From Sabethes cyaneus (lineage: Eukaryota > Arthropoda > Insecta > Diptera > Culicidae): 64,000 bases of DNA. This document shows, one piece after another, positions 1-11,324 of this stretch. The stretch spans positions 200,030,939 through 200,094,938 of the forward strand of contig NC_071355.1 of NCBI RefSeq assembly GCF_943734655.1, read 5' to 3'. The notes beneath the pieces are model-generated. The model did not search any database. It had not been told where the DNA came from and saw only the letters and a list, made by a program, of their open reading frames with translations. The translations under genes were made by a program, and so were the position numbers. Position 1 is the first letter of the stretch. Every line of letters begins with the position of its first letter.

Positions 1-567
1 AAGTTCCTGGCAATGATATCGAAGTCATCTGCAAAGCCTAGAAGTTGGCTACCCTTGGTAAAAATCGTATCTCTCATTTCGATGTCCGCTCGTCGGATCA
101 CCCCCTCAAGAGCGATGTTGAACAGCATGCAGGATAAACCGTCACCTTGTCTCAACCCTCGCCGCGTCTCGAAGGGACTCGAGAGTGTCCCAGAGATGCG
201 TACGAAACACATCATTTGATCTAATGTAGCTCTGATCAGTCGCGTCAGTTTGTCCGGAAAACCGTGTTCGTGCATTATCTGCCATAGTTTGTCTCGATCG
301 ACTGTATCGTATGCTGCTTTGAAATCAATAAAGATGTGATGCGTGGGCACGTTGTACTCCCGACATTTCTGCAAGATCTGTGGGATAGTAAAAATTTGGT
401 CCAGAGTTGCGCAAGCCCCCATGAAACCCGCCTGGTAACTCCCTACGAAATCTTGTGCTATCGGTGACAACCAATTTAACAGGATCTGGGAGAGTGCCTT
501 GTAGGCGGCGTTTACCAGCATAATACCGCGATAGTTGCAGCAGTCTAGCCGATCACCCTTTTTGTAG
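1..567 (-). mobile_element. LINE reverse-transcriptase core, 5' and 3' incomplete
   Basis: Read on the minus strand from about 566 to the window edge, one frame is open for about 188 codons. It begins with YKKGDRLDCCNYRGI, the usual entry to a non-LTR reverse transcriptase. It then shows QAGFMGA, the first catalytic aspartate in IFIDFKAAYDTVDRDKLW, RQGDGLSCMLFNIALE, and the catalytic pair as FADDFDIIA (family form usually FADDIDIIG). The frame has no stop, so this copy is younger or better kept than the relatives at 44 and 58.6 kb. It stops abruptly at 567, where the 44-kb copy carries on, so the upstream part (endonuclease, thumb-proximal leader) is missing here; the downstream part lies outside the window. 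Motifs are seen directly; the LINE assignment is family knowledge; the exact clade is not resolved. Confidence 0.9.
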
Positions 568-3169
568 TCACACAATTTCTGACCAGCAAATATGAGGCTT
601 ATTTATCAGTAAATAAGGATGCTTCGTTAATTACGCTTGAATTCGAATCTCTTCAAAGAAATCGAATTTTACCACAATAATAAAATTAGTGTCTGCTCAA
701 GTCTGCTAGAGTCAGCTATACAAAAGCAAAGCGTTGGTACTACGTTCCGTTTCTGTTTTCCGGAACTTGACTTCCTATTTTTATTCGGCAGCCAGTTGTT
801 TGAGTACAGGACAATTGCAGGGCTAGTGCTACGATCTTGTTGACTCTATCAGCCTCTCCCAGTCGTGATTCCAATATGGGTCCATTCACTATATTATCGC
901 AGCAATACTGTTCATCACTAATACCGAAGATTCATCTATAGAAGCGGAATAAAAAGAATTTCTTTTGGATTGTGGTGATGAGAAAATGAGATATCAAGGC
1001 TTTTAACTAGCACCAGAATCATAGGAGGACGTACTATGTTTCCATTTTTTCCAAACATTTTTATCATTCTTTGCTTTGCTTTTGAGAAATCACTACTGTC
1101 CGACGATACAGGACTTTACCATAATCCTATTTTTGAACGGAATTCGGATCAATTGGAAGAACCCTCAGTAGTCGGTTGAATCGGTCGAATTCGGTGAAAT
1201 CGGTGAAAGTGCTGAATCAGTACTCATTTAACCAAACCGTTGTTAGTTTTACTAAAATTTGTTAAATTCTTACCCGTTTTTAATTAAATAATTCTGGTAG
1301 TGCAGTCTTTTATCATATGTTGTATTGTTGATTTTGGTGATCAAAATTGTAACAAACTCCAAATTCAGCATTGTAGTACCTTCTTACTATCAGCTTACTA
1401 TTATTATTATCGCTGTAACCTGCTGGGTAGGGGTACGAGACCTAGTTCAAACCCACCGGCTAAATGATACATCGTTGCCAAGTAAAACTAGCGCACATCA
1501 CACCGAGATCGGTTTCCATTTCGGCAACATCTATCGTCCGTTCGAGTTCGCTGCGTTGCTGATTGGAACGCACATTGCTGTTTTGGGCAAGATTCGCTCC
1601 GGGTGTATTAAACTTTATGTTGCCCCAGTACTTAACCACAAATAAAAAAAAATATTTGGTAACAGCACAGCAAGACGAAACTCCGCACATCCGCGTGGTA
1701 TATATTTCCGAAAATACGCAGCCATTGTCAGTGTTGAGTTTGCTTTGCATATTTTCATCTTCGATGATCGCTTATTTACTGCCCTGCTGGCGGGGTCCTA
1801 CCCAACCCACAGAAACTCCAGTGCACAGGTTGGTTGGCATTGGTTGTTTGTAGTTGGCACTAAAATTAAACACTCAACGGCACTGTGAACTCCATCTGAA
1901 CCGAGTTTATGTACTTTCGGGCAATAAAAAGTGATGAACAGTAAGGGATTCATGGGTTTATCGATTCGATTTTGGGCTTTCAGATTTAAACGGCGTGATC
2001 TTATATACCGAGGATTGCAGAAGGACAAAACAAAAAAAAACGGTTCCCGTGGGAGATGGTAGAAGCTGTCGGAAAGCGGACTTTTTGAAAATTTCCGACA
2101 CATTTTAATGATGATGAAGTTAAACCGGCAATTCATTGTGTTCTGATTTCTGATTGGATTTCATTCAATTTCAGTTTGAACAGGAAAATCTAGTTCTCCG
2201 GCGGTACGCTTTCTTGTCCGTTTAATGATGTCTGATATGTATCTATAGAAAAACTAACACAGAATCTGTAGCTTAACGGCAAACAATTAGGCGGAAGAAT
2301 CGCGCCGGCAATTTTATGGGAAAGATTTCTTCCACTGTGAAGCGTTCAACTAAACAATAATAACAACCGCAACAAGAATGCTAATACGCGGTGAAAGTAA
2401 ACCCGTGATTCGATCTCAATTTATTTTAAACGATTGAATAGTCTTGCCTGACCACACTCGGTTTCGGGCACTGAAAATATTACGACTTAATTCAAGGAAA
2501 CTTGTTGACCAGAAAGTGAAACCTTCGACCGTTTTTATTCTTGACTATTTACAAGCTCATCAATTTCTCTAATGTTAAACGTTTTCTAATGCGCTTCACA
2601 CGCCGTGCATCCGAACATGCGTTCAGTCAGCATCCCCAGTTGACATTAGCGCGCGAGGGGTTAATGATAGAAAATGCAATAAAACAGCATCGCGGGCCAC
2701 ACTGACTGCCTGTCTGCCTGCCTGCCGGAGAGACACGAAACGGGACAGGATTATTATCAGCGCTGATTTAAAAGCACGACTCTTGACATAGGTACCACCT
2801 GATCACCGAGAGTGTTTACGATTACGGCGAATCTAATGACTTTTGTTTACGACTAGTGGGAAAACAAAGCGATTAATCAATTCGCCCCGTATTCGAAGCG
2901 CCACGGAAACCGGTATGCTAATAATCGTGCCGTGTCGTCTATATCCACCGTGCTGGTCGTGCTTTGGTCAGGCTATGCTGTATTTAGAATATATGAATTC
3001 CACGTGGTTGTTTTTTGTTACTTTTGGCGATAAAAGTATGTTAGAGGAATGGGGGAATTTTCCCCTTGAATATTGGTGTCACATCGAATTAATGTCGGGT
3101 GCGCTTGAAAGCGATTTCTTTCTGGATACAATTTTTTCCTTATGAGTTATCATTTTATTATCATGCTTA
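568..3169. other. no recognisable gene; mostly single-copy looking
   Basis: I see only short chance frames here. A weak tRNA-B-box-like string (GTTCAAACCC) sits near 1447, and a run of GAATCGGT-type words lies at 1170-1215. Neither is enough to call a SINE or a repeat array. The stretch around 2590-2800 is richer in GC but shows no convincing exon. Confidence 0.5.
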
Positions 3170-4079
3170 GGGGAGTCTCGTCGTGGTTGGGCCACGTTTT
3201 GAAATTCGCCCATAACTTTCATTTCAAAAGGAATTTTGGAAATCTAAATACATCGTTGCAAAGGCCTAAGAATAAGGTATGTTTCCGAAAAGTTTTGAAA
3301 AATAAAAAAGTTATAGGCATTTATGTGAGGACAAAAAATGTTGTCATAGTCGGGCCCTGTTGTACAGGTTGGGCCACCGCAGAAAATCTAAGACATACGT
3401 ATTTAAATTCTATATAGAGACATGAAAAGATTGAATTCCGTTAACAACGGCTCATATAGATACAAATACCCTATTATTAATTGCATTTTTGCGAAATTTT
3501 GGCGATCTTGTAAAATCAATATTGCTACAATCGCCTTTTCCGAAGTGCACAACTACAATGAAAAAACAACAAAAATCTAGAGTTTTATCGTATTCATTTT
3601 GCTTTATTTCATCACATTTTACGTGACTGACATTCTCTAGCGATTATTGCGCTTCTGCGCTTAAAATTATAGTGGCCCAACCATGACTACTCAAGTGGCC
3701 CGACCTTTACAAATAACGCTTTTCTAGTATTTTACCACAGCCTTCTCAAACACCTTACTGGAGGGGATTTTTCTATAGTCTTCGCGTGCAGCACAACACT
3801 ACACTCCTACATTTTCAATATTTATCACGATAATCGCATTTCATGAATCATTTCTTGAAGAAAAGTTCATTGCGCCTGGAAAACTTTTTTTGTAAGATTC
3901 AGTCACTGAATTCAGTACGGGTGTTTTGAATACACGATTGAATCTCACAATATTGTGAAAAGTTAGCTATCACAGTAAGAAGTTTTACAATGGTTGCATC
4001 ATAGAAATCATAAGTCACTAAAACGGTAAAATCATGATGGCCCGACCATAAAAGTGGCCCGACGATAACGACAGTACCC
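3170..4079. mobile_element. TIR element flanked by TA (MITE-like, 910 bp)
   Basis: The left end reads GGGGAGTCTCGTCG followed by GTTGGGCCAC. The right end, in reverse complement, reads GGGTACTGTCGTTATCG followed by GTCGGGCCAC. Both ends are flanked by TA, as expected for a Tc1/mariner-type insertion. The TIRs are imperfect (about 20 of 32 positions agree). The GTYGGGCC word recurs inside at about 3349, 3369, 3672, 3695 and 4038 in both orientations, a subterminal-repeat pattern. No transposase frame is visible, so it would be non-autonomous. The superfamily assignment is inference. Confidence 0.45.
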
Positions 4080-4470
4080 TACTTATCCAGCATCGGGTTT
4101 AAAGGAAATGACTATTTTAAACTTTTTATCAAAAATTATTTCTTGTAGGTATTTTTTATACATTTTTAAACAGAGGACGTACAAGATGACAATCTCAAAG
4201 TGCAGGAGGTCCTTGACGATCAGACTATGGTCACTGACCACACTATCAATCTTCGCGGGAAGGAAATGGGCTCTATACAACTGCGAATATTTCAACAGCT
4301 GAATAATGCTTTTAATAAGATCCGGAGAAATGGCGTGGGTTTCTTCTGAGGGCCCTCATTACCCTTCTTGTATGCTGAATTTTATAATACGTCACAGACG
4401 AATGATTGGTACGGAAAGAATGAATCCCGCGTAACTTTTCAAAAAGTCCAATGTAACAATGAGAGATTCT
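4080..4470. other. no gene seen
   Basis: AT-rich sequence with two short overlapping frames on opposite strands (about 64-70 codons) that resemble no known protein. Nothing else is supported. Confidence 0.4.
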
Positions 4471-4560
4471 ATCTTCAGGTTTAGTTGAAAATTTTCGGTG
4501 AAATAATGAAAATAATGAAATTCATTATTTCACCGAAAATTTTCAACTAAACCTGACGAT
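4471..4560. repeat. near-perfect hairpin, 40-bp arms, 10-bp spacer
   Basis: Positions 4471-4510 and 4521-4560 are reverse complements at 39 of 40 positions, separated by ten bases (4511-4520). The arms contain GGTTTAGTTGAAAATTTTCG and its complement. This could be a tiny foldback element, a local inverted duplication or a pre-miRNA-like hairpin. I see no matching TSD. Arms this similar suggest a recent origin. Confidence 0.85.
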
Positions 4561-5199
4561 AGTGATTTTGCGGTGACTTAAAATCAAAGAATGAGAAATT
4601 CTCTTAGCCTCTGCTCTCTGAAGTTTATTGTGGAAATGCAAATGCACATGATTCGGATGCTTGCATTATTAGTTAGCTAATTCATAAAAAATCGTGCGTT
4701 GAAATGCGTTTATGTCGCCGTGATAATCGAAAGGGAGGGACATTGAAGAAAGTGTCTCAATGTTCGATTGGAAGCTTTAAATAGTTGATCGTAATTAATA
4801 TTCTTTGTCTGTAGTTAGAACGTCAATCAATTTCAGCATTGCACTTTTTTCTGTTTTACTTGTCTCTGACTCTGCCGCGGTCCAACGAAAACTAGTTTTT
4901 ATTAAAGTGAAAAAGCGTTTGGTGACAAGAATAATAGACTGGATGAAACTGAGACATTTCGTTATGAGGCCAAAAATATATTGGGTAGTTTGATTGATAA
5001 GTGGAACTCACACAATGCACAATACATTGACTTTTATATAGATAAATTTTAAAAATCTATTTCTGAAATTTTCCAACGGAAAACTCGCGCAGTACAATTT
5101 AAGCAGCGTGATTTTGTAACGTTGTTAGTCCGATTGATGTTCGATCACGGATTAATGCGTATTTGAAGGTTCCACAGTACTAAAATCTTTTAAATCGGT
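4561..5199. other. no gene seen
   Basis: Unremarkable AT-rich DNA. A 62-codon frame at 4805-4993 has no recognisable features, and I treat it as chance. Confidence 0.4.
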
Positions 5200-5425
5200 T
5201 TGCAGAACTGTACTTGCAGGCTCACAGAGTCTGCTTGACGATCGAGTGCTCGTGGTTTCAAATCGTAGCGTAATGTGGTCATTTTGGCAACAAGTGATTT
5301 GAGCATGCCTTTTTGAGGTCCGATATTGCATTTCTGAGAGGCACTTTGAATGTTGCAAAAATCATTTTGCATTGGCTAGACGATGAAAATGGATTTCTTT
5401 TACGGTAGCCTGAAGTATAAGACAG
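5200..5425 (+). repeat. tRNA-derived SINE-like copy (family A)
   Basis: The segment GAGTCTGCTTGACGATCGAG, followed by CTCGTGGTTTCAAATC, matches the minus-strand unit at 17.1 kb, which carries a clearer pol III B box (GGGTTCGTATC). Here the B box has decayed to GGTTTCAAATC. The limits are approximate. It is directly followed by a second, different SINE-like unit. Confidence 0.55.
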
Positions 5426-5429
5426 AAGA

Positions 5430-5550
5430 AATCCGGCCCAGTTAGCCTCGAGTTACGACACTGGTCTAATAAACCAGTCGTCGTATTTACGATTCTCGAC
5501 TAGGAGTCAATAGGATCATAATACAAGCCCCGCTATTGTCCTGTATACTT
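5430..5550 (+). repeat. tRNA-derived SINE-like copy (family B), 3' broken by duplication edge
   Basis: This matches 34.5-34.65 kb through TTAGCYYCGRGKTACGA, an anticodon-arm-like hairpin (ACTGGT with ACCAGT around a 7-nt loop, CTAATAA, here with an AAT anticodon as in isoleucine tRNA), then AGTCAATA and CCTGTA. The B box is degenerate here (TTTACGATTCTC) but intact in the 34.5-kb copy. The match ends at 5550, exactly where the 2.37-kb duplicated unit starts. Confidence 0.65.
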
Positions 5551-6019
5551 GGCTTTGTTGGCTGCAAATTTGGAAGAACAAAAATCAGAAAGTCTAATTC
5601 CGATTCGGCTTTTTTATTCGTTTGGTGCAAAAATTGATAGAAAAATAGGCAGTATATGCAACTAGGCAAGAGTCTGTAATTTTCTATGAAGATGATGCTC
5701 GATCACATATTGTATACTGACCAAAAACTACTTGGAGAATAGTGGTGGGAAAGTTTTACACCACCCGCCATTCAGCCGACTTAGTACCGTTCGACTAATA
5801 TTTATTTCGATCGACACTAAACGCCCTCTCGGGAATTGGTTTTACTTCCGAGGAAAGTGTCATTGGCCTCGAAGGACGAAACAGATGCGGAATTGCTGCT
5901 AAAATGATGTAAAAAACTAGAAAATGTCTTCAAATTAAGCATTTTTTCATCGCACTTAGCAAAACTAGCATACATTTTCAAACCCATTGTTTTGGGGACA
6001 AGGTGTGAATGAGTGGAAA

Positions 6020-6490
6020 ATTAGGTAAGGGAGGGTCATTGAAGCAACGCTTATTGAATTTGTATAACGTTCCTATAACCCAAGCTAGGTAATCCACGGA
6101 TCGATATAATGCCGCTATATTTTCCCTCAAGCTTTGTGAATAGCAGATATTTGTGAACCTCTGAACCATAGCGGAATGGATAAAAAGGAAACTCTAGAAC
6201 TCCCTCATAAAGCGTATGGCATACACTAAAGTCACGCTTTTTACGCGGTTTTTTACTAGGGTTGTTTTTTACGCGAATTTCGAAATTTGCGCGGTTAGGT
6301 TTCCTTTTTATACAGTCTGCTGTGCTTCAAAGGCTCACCAATATCTGCGATCTACATGGACTGGGGGAAAAGTTGGGTTCGGGTCCGGTTATAATTGGCT
6401 CCCGTAACAGCTTGATTCGATCCGTAGATCCCCTAGCTTGGGTTATAGGAACGTTATACAAACTTAATAAGCGTTGCTTTAATTAAACTG
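6020..6490. repeat. inverted pair of a SINE-like unit (family C) in copy A
   Basis: The arms 6036-6190 (minus) and 6303-6490 (plus) share CTAGCTTGGGTTATAGGAAC, then GTTATACAAA and AATAAGCGTTGCTT. They face each other across about 115 bp of ACGCG-rich spacer. The plus arm has a B-box-like GGGTTCGGGTCC. The equivalent pair in copy B is at about 8402-8560 and 8890-9085. A more distant relative on the minus strand at 38.05-38.24 kb keeps GGGTTCGAATCC. Confidence 0.7.
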
Positions 6491-6560
6491 CGTACACAAA
6501 TAACGTAGCGCATAGAGGGGAGGGAGGGACACTGAGCTTGCGTTACTTTTCTGTTACGTA

Positions 6561-7060
6561 CCCGAGCAGGAGCGAAGAGCAAAATAGTATCAAAATATGT
6601 TATGGAAATCGAATAACACATATCAAAATTTGGTCTTGTTTTGGCTGACATAGTTGGTAAAATAACAAAAAATAATATCAAAATTTTGCTCCTTTAAGGC
6701 CAAAAGAATAACTACTTGTGTTATTTGAATAACAAAGCAATAACATGGCCGTATTCAGAGTTTAGAATAACATATTTTAGTATTATTAAGGTATTGAATA
6801 ACAAATGTAGCGAGAGATTCAAAAATCATTTTATGAAATATTTATAATCCAAAAATTTATTTAATCATTAAAAAAAATTATGAAATATTTCATAATCATA
6901 ATCAGTTATTAAACTCATCTTACAACCACTGTTTTAAATATCTACTAACTAACAAAATGTGTTATCAATGTATCTCTATATCTATTCAATATCAAAATAT
7001 AGCATTATAACACAGTTTGTTATTATTTTTATATTATTTTGCTCTTCGCTCCTGCTCGGG
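6561..7060. mobile_element. TA-flanked MITE, 500 bp (family M1)
   Basis: The ends are CCCGAGCAGGAGCGAAGAGC and its exact reverse complement, continuing into AAAATA/TATTTT, for a TIR of about 26 bp. TA flanks each end (6559-6560 and 7061-7062), the Tc1/mariner-type TSD. The interior is very AT-rich, with repeated TATCAAAAT and AATAACA words and no transposase. Further copies are at 9156-9594 and 26199-27306. Confidence 0.9.
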
Positions 7061-8609
7061 TAGGAGGAAAGGAGGAGAGTCATGATAATAATTACGTAGC
7101 AAATTGATCGAAATAAAAAAAGCAAATGATTTTAGTTTTTGCTAAATAAATCCATACAGTTGAGTACCATTCTAGCTCAATATGGGCCAATGCCTGATTG
7201 CTGTTTTAACTATAAAAATTTTGGTTGAATTCGATAAAATAAAAACTTTTTGTTCCGGATTGTCGTTAGGGGGGCCTTATGCCTTATGAAGACCTTATAC
7301 GATTTTTATTGAATGTTGTGGAGCATGGCCAGAGGTAGGTAGGTTTAGTTAATATTGTGTAATTTAAGGGGAGGACGAAAGGGATTTGTAATTTGTATAC
7401 TACGCCTTACCTTTCTTTACCTAATTTTTCGCTCTTTCCTTTACGCTTTTTTTCTCCCCTGAGATAGGGTACGGGAGGGTATTTCATAAAAATGTAAGTA
7501 ATTTGCTAAATTTTATTCAATAAACATCAAAACCACTGTTTTTCCACTGGCACGTAATCAATCAGGCTGAAAAAAAACAGCAGCAATTGCTTACGCGTAT
7601 CCGCTCTTGATGATGGTTTGGAAAACACACAATTATGATCACGTTTACTTATTCTAGCAACTAAACAGCTGTGAATATGATGTCACAGAACAATTCTACT
7701 TCTTTTCATCACGGAAGAACACAAAAATTTCCCTCTGATATGAAAATATAAATCAATTTTCATTCACTAACAATCTGCAGCATTTTGCTTTTAATTTCAG
7801 CATATGATGCTTTATTAACACTACTACCCAGATGTGCTGCAGTTGCGCCTGAAACTCTTCTATCGTGTTGGCAGAGTGACAACCACTTGCTTCTGGTGCT
7901 AATGTATATGTACGATTCAATGGCTTTGTTGGCTGCAAATTTGGAAGAACAAAAATCAGAAAGTCTAATTCCGATTCGGCTTTTTTATTCGTTTGGTGCA
8001 AAAATTGATAGAAAAATAGGCAGTATATGCAACTAGGCAAGAGTCTGTAATTTTCTATGAAGATGATGCTCGATCACATATTGTATACTGACCAAAAACT
8101 ACTTGGAGAATAGTGGTGGAAAAGTTTTACACCACCCGCCATTCAGCCGACTTAGTACCGTTCGGCTAATATTTATTTCGATCGACACTAAACGCCCTCT
8201 CGGAAATTGGTTTTACTTCCGAGGAAAGTATCATTGGCCTCGAAGGACGAAACAGATGCGGAATTGCTGCTAAAATGATGCAAAAAACTAGAAAATGTCT
8301 TCAAATTAAGCATTATTTTCATCGCACTTAGCAAAGCTAGCATACATTTTCAAACCCATTGTTTGGGGGACAAGACGTGAATGAGTGGAAAATTAGGTAA
8401 GGGAGGGTCATTGAAGCAACGCTTATTGAATTTGTATAACGTTCCTATAACCCAATCTAGGGAATCCACGGATCGAATTAAGATATAATGCCGCTATATT
8501 TTCCCTCAAGCTTTGTGAATAGCAGATATTTGTGAACCTCTGAACCATAGCGGAATGGATAAAAAGGAAACTCTAGAACTCCCCCATAAAGCGTGTGTCA
8601 TACACTAAA

Positions 8610-8790
8610 GTCGCTTTTTACGTGGTTTTTTTACAAGGGTTGGTTTTTACGCGACTATTTTTACGCGAATTTCGAAATTTACGCGGTTTTTTAACGCGAA
8701 TTTCGTAATTTACGCGATGTTTTTACGCGAATTTCGGAATTTACGCCGCTTTTTTAAACGGTTTTGATTTGAGCGAAACGTATCTACGCG
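8610..8790. repeat. minisatellite of about 29 bp, ACGCG/AATTTCG type
   Basis: Tandem units of the form TTTTTACGCGAATTTCGGAA then TTTACGCGG recur about four to five times. A shorter version lies at 6236-6300 in duplication copy A, and a diverged array of the same unit is at 52.29-52.48 kb, so the unit is dispersed rather than confined to this locus. Confidence 0.75.
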
Positions 8791-9155
8791 TGAAAAGCGA
8801 TTTGAGTGATTTCAAACTTCACCAACACTGGCGGGTTGAATTATTTTTGTTCAAGAATTTGAATGCGTCGCACGCTTAATAAGGGGTTGCAGAGTTTCCT
8901 TTTTATACAGTCTGCTGTGCTTCAAAGATTCACCAATATCTGCGATCTACAAGAACTGGGGGAAAAGTTGGGTTCGGGTCCGGTTATAATTGGCTCCCGC
9001 TACAGCTTGATTCGATCCGTAGATCCTCTAGCTTGGGTTATAGGAACGTTATACAAACTTCATAAGCGTTGCTTTAATTAAACTGCGTACACAAATAACG
9101 TAACGCATAGAGGGGAGGGAGGGACACGGAGCTTGCGTTACTTTTCTGTTACGTA

Positions 9156-9594
9156 CCCGAGTAGGAGCGAAGAGCAAAATAGTATCAAAATGTGTTATGG
9201 AAATCGAATAACACATGTCAAAATTTGGTTTTGTTTTGGCTGACATAGTTGGTAAAATAACAAAAAATAATATCAGAATTTTGCTTCTTTAAGGCCAAAA
9301 GAATAACTACTTGTGTTATTTGAATAACAAAGCAATAACATGGCCGTATTCAGAGTTTAGAATAACATATTTTAGTATTATTAAGGTATTGAATAACAAA
9401 TGTAGTGAGAAATTCAAAAATCATTTTATGAAATAGTTATAATCCAAAAATTTATTTAATCATTAAAAAAATTATGAAATATTTAACAAAATGTGTTATC
9501 AATGTATCTCTATATCTATTCAATATCAAAATATAGCATTATAACACAGTTTGTTATTATTTTTATATTATTTTGCTCTTCGCTCCTGCTTGGA
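9156..9594. mobile_element. TA-flanked MITE, 439 bp (family M1), copy within duplication B
   Basis: Same element as 6561-7060, with TA at 9154-9155 and 9595-9596. The right end carries point changes (GCTTGGA for GCTCGGG), and about 60 bp are deleted from the AT-rich interior. It is a duplicate by descent, not a separate insertion. Confidence 0.88.
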
Positions 9595-10905
9595 TAGGAG
9601 GAAAGTAGGAGAGTCATGATAATAATTACGTAACAAATTTATCGAAATAAAAAAAAACAAATGATTTTATTTTTTGCTGAATAAATCCATACAGTTGAAT
9701 ACCATTCTAGCTCAATATGGGCCAATGCCTGATTGCTGTTTTAACTATAAAAATTTTGGTTGAATTCGATAAAATAAAAACTTTTTAAAGACCTTATGCG
9801 ATTTTTATTAAATGTTGTGGAGCATGGTCGGAGGTAGGTAGGTTTAGTTAATATTGTGTAATTTAAGGGGAGGGCGTTATTCCAAGCGATACTGATTATT
9901 ATATACGAAAGGGATTTGTAATTTGTATACCACGCCTTACCTGAAAAAAAACAGCAGCAATCGCTTACGCGTATCCGCTCTTGATGATGGTTTGGAAAAC
10001 ACACAATTATGATCACGTTTACTTATTCTAGCAACTAAACAGCTGTGAATATGATGTCACAGAACAATTCTACTTCTTTTCATCACGGAAGAACACAAAA
10101 ATTTCCCTCTGATATGAAAATATAAATCAATGTTCATTCACTAGCAATCTGCAGCATTTTGCTTTTAATTTCAGCATATGATGCTTTATTAACACTACTA
10201 CCAAGATGTGATGCAGTTGCGCCTGAAACTCTTCTATCGTGTTGGCATAGCTAGTATTTGAGTGACAACCACTTGCTTCTGGTGCTAATGTATATGTACG
10301 ATTCAATGATACACTAGCGCCAGCAGCAAGCTGTTGTCACTGCAAAACTAGTTCTCTTCAATGAGCCAATATCTAGGACATACCGACACGTTATCCATCG
10401 GTCTCTCTTTTGATCTGTTTTTGAAAAGCATCTAATCCCTGTGCAGGCTTTTTCGGCCGGTCGGATTTAAAAAACACAGACACCACCCAATGGGCCCAAT
10501 TTAGCCGCAGCGACTTCATCATTTCTCGCGACTGTAACTCAAATTCAGTAGCGTTTCATTAAGACCAAAATACACGCCGATATTCAGTAAATACTATTCT
10601 ATCAACTGGTATAAAAATCAAGTCTCGAATGAACATAGTTTCAACTTAATTCCTGAATATTGTTTAGGCTACCGCTTAATGGGCTGAAAATACCCTCCCG
10701 TACCCTACTATCAACAGCTTTGTTTCATTAGTTGCTTCTGTCGTTCCCTGCGTCGATTGTAAAAAACTTCCGTTATAAAAAATTAATTAAATGCCTAACC
10801 TTATTACAAAGGGCAACACAAATACACAAGTTGGTCTATCTTTCGCATCGATTGGTTACCCCAGCGGGAGGTCGTTGGTCTATCTTTAATTTGTTATCAA
10901 AATTA

Positions 10906-11100
10906 TTAAAATCGATTCAGTGGTTCAAAAGTTATAAAGCGTTGAATGATGATTTTTAGCACAGGCTTAGGAATGTAGAAAATGCTCCAATTTTGTTCAA
11001 ACTTGCTTTTTGGAAAATTTTGCATCCCATTTTTCCATTTAGCGTTTACGGTACTCTGTTATTGTGAGTTGTAGTCGGCCCAGAAATCTACATTTTTACC
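10906..11100 (+). repeat. ~200-bp direct repeat, left copy
   Basis: From TTAAAATCGATTCAGTGG to CTACATTTTTACC this matches 11863-12070, with a 14-bp gap (AAAAAATATGGCAT in the right copy) and scattered changes. The two copies bracket the satellite-like block at 11.3-11.8 kb. They lack LTR features (TG...CA ends, primer-binding site). Confidence 0.85.
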
Positions 11101-11324
11101 AATTTCTTGTAATAATATGCTCTAAAATTTTACAGAACTCATCAATGTGTTATATTGAAGCTGGAGAAAAATAAATTTTTCATTTCACTTTTAGGGAGAT
11201 TATTCAAAATTTGAATTTCACCAGACGATAGAAATTAAAATTTCAAGAAACTCTCCCAAAGGTTTCATAAACCTAAAATCAAGTTTTCCCACTCAAAACT
11301 CTAATGCGCACATATTTTTGGTTT

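Larger units (their letters stand above)
5551..7921 (+). repeat. tandem duplication, copy A (2,371 bp)
   Basis: This begins with GGCTTTGTTGGCTGCAAATT and ends with TGTACGATTCAAT, where copy B begins at once with the same start. The copies stay collinear apart from indels: copy B has about 230 bp of extra ACGCG minisatellite near 8.65-8.88 kb, copy A has about 158 extra bp at 7411-7568, and the enclosed MITE is 61 bp shorter in B. Contents in order are an inverted SINE pair, a TA-flanked MITE, AT-rich spacer and the left end of a TIR element. No coding gene is recognised; the short frames at both unit starts are shared by descent. Confidence 0.92.
7922..10307 (+). repeat. tandem duplication, copy B (2,386 bp)
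   Basis: Direct repeat of 5551-7921. It starts at GGCTTTGTTGGC and ends at TGTACGATTCAAT, after which sequence unique to this side (GATACACTAGCGCC) follows. Divergence looks like a few per cent plus several indels, so the event is not very recent. Because both copies carry the same MITE at the same place, that MITE was inserted before the duplication. Confidence 0.92.
7468..10707. mobile_element. TIR element apparently split by the tandem duplication
   Basis: GGGTACGGGAGGGTATTT at 7468 and its exact reverse complement ending at 10707 are both bounded by TA. The intervening 3.24 kb includes all of duplication copy B. If the element was about 0.85 kb before the duplication (7468-7921 plus 10308-10707), its left end was copied with unit A. 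The matching left end in copy B was then lost with the ~158-bp block missing there. TIRs and flanks are seen; the history is inference. Confidence 0.5.
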
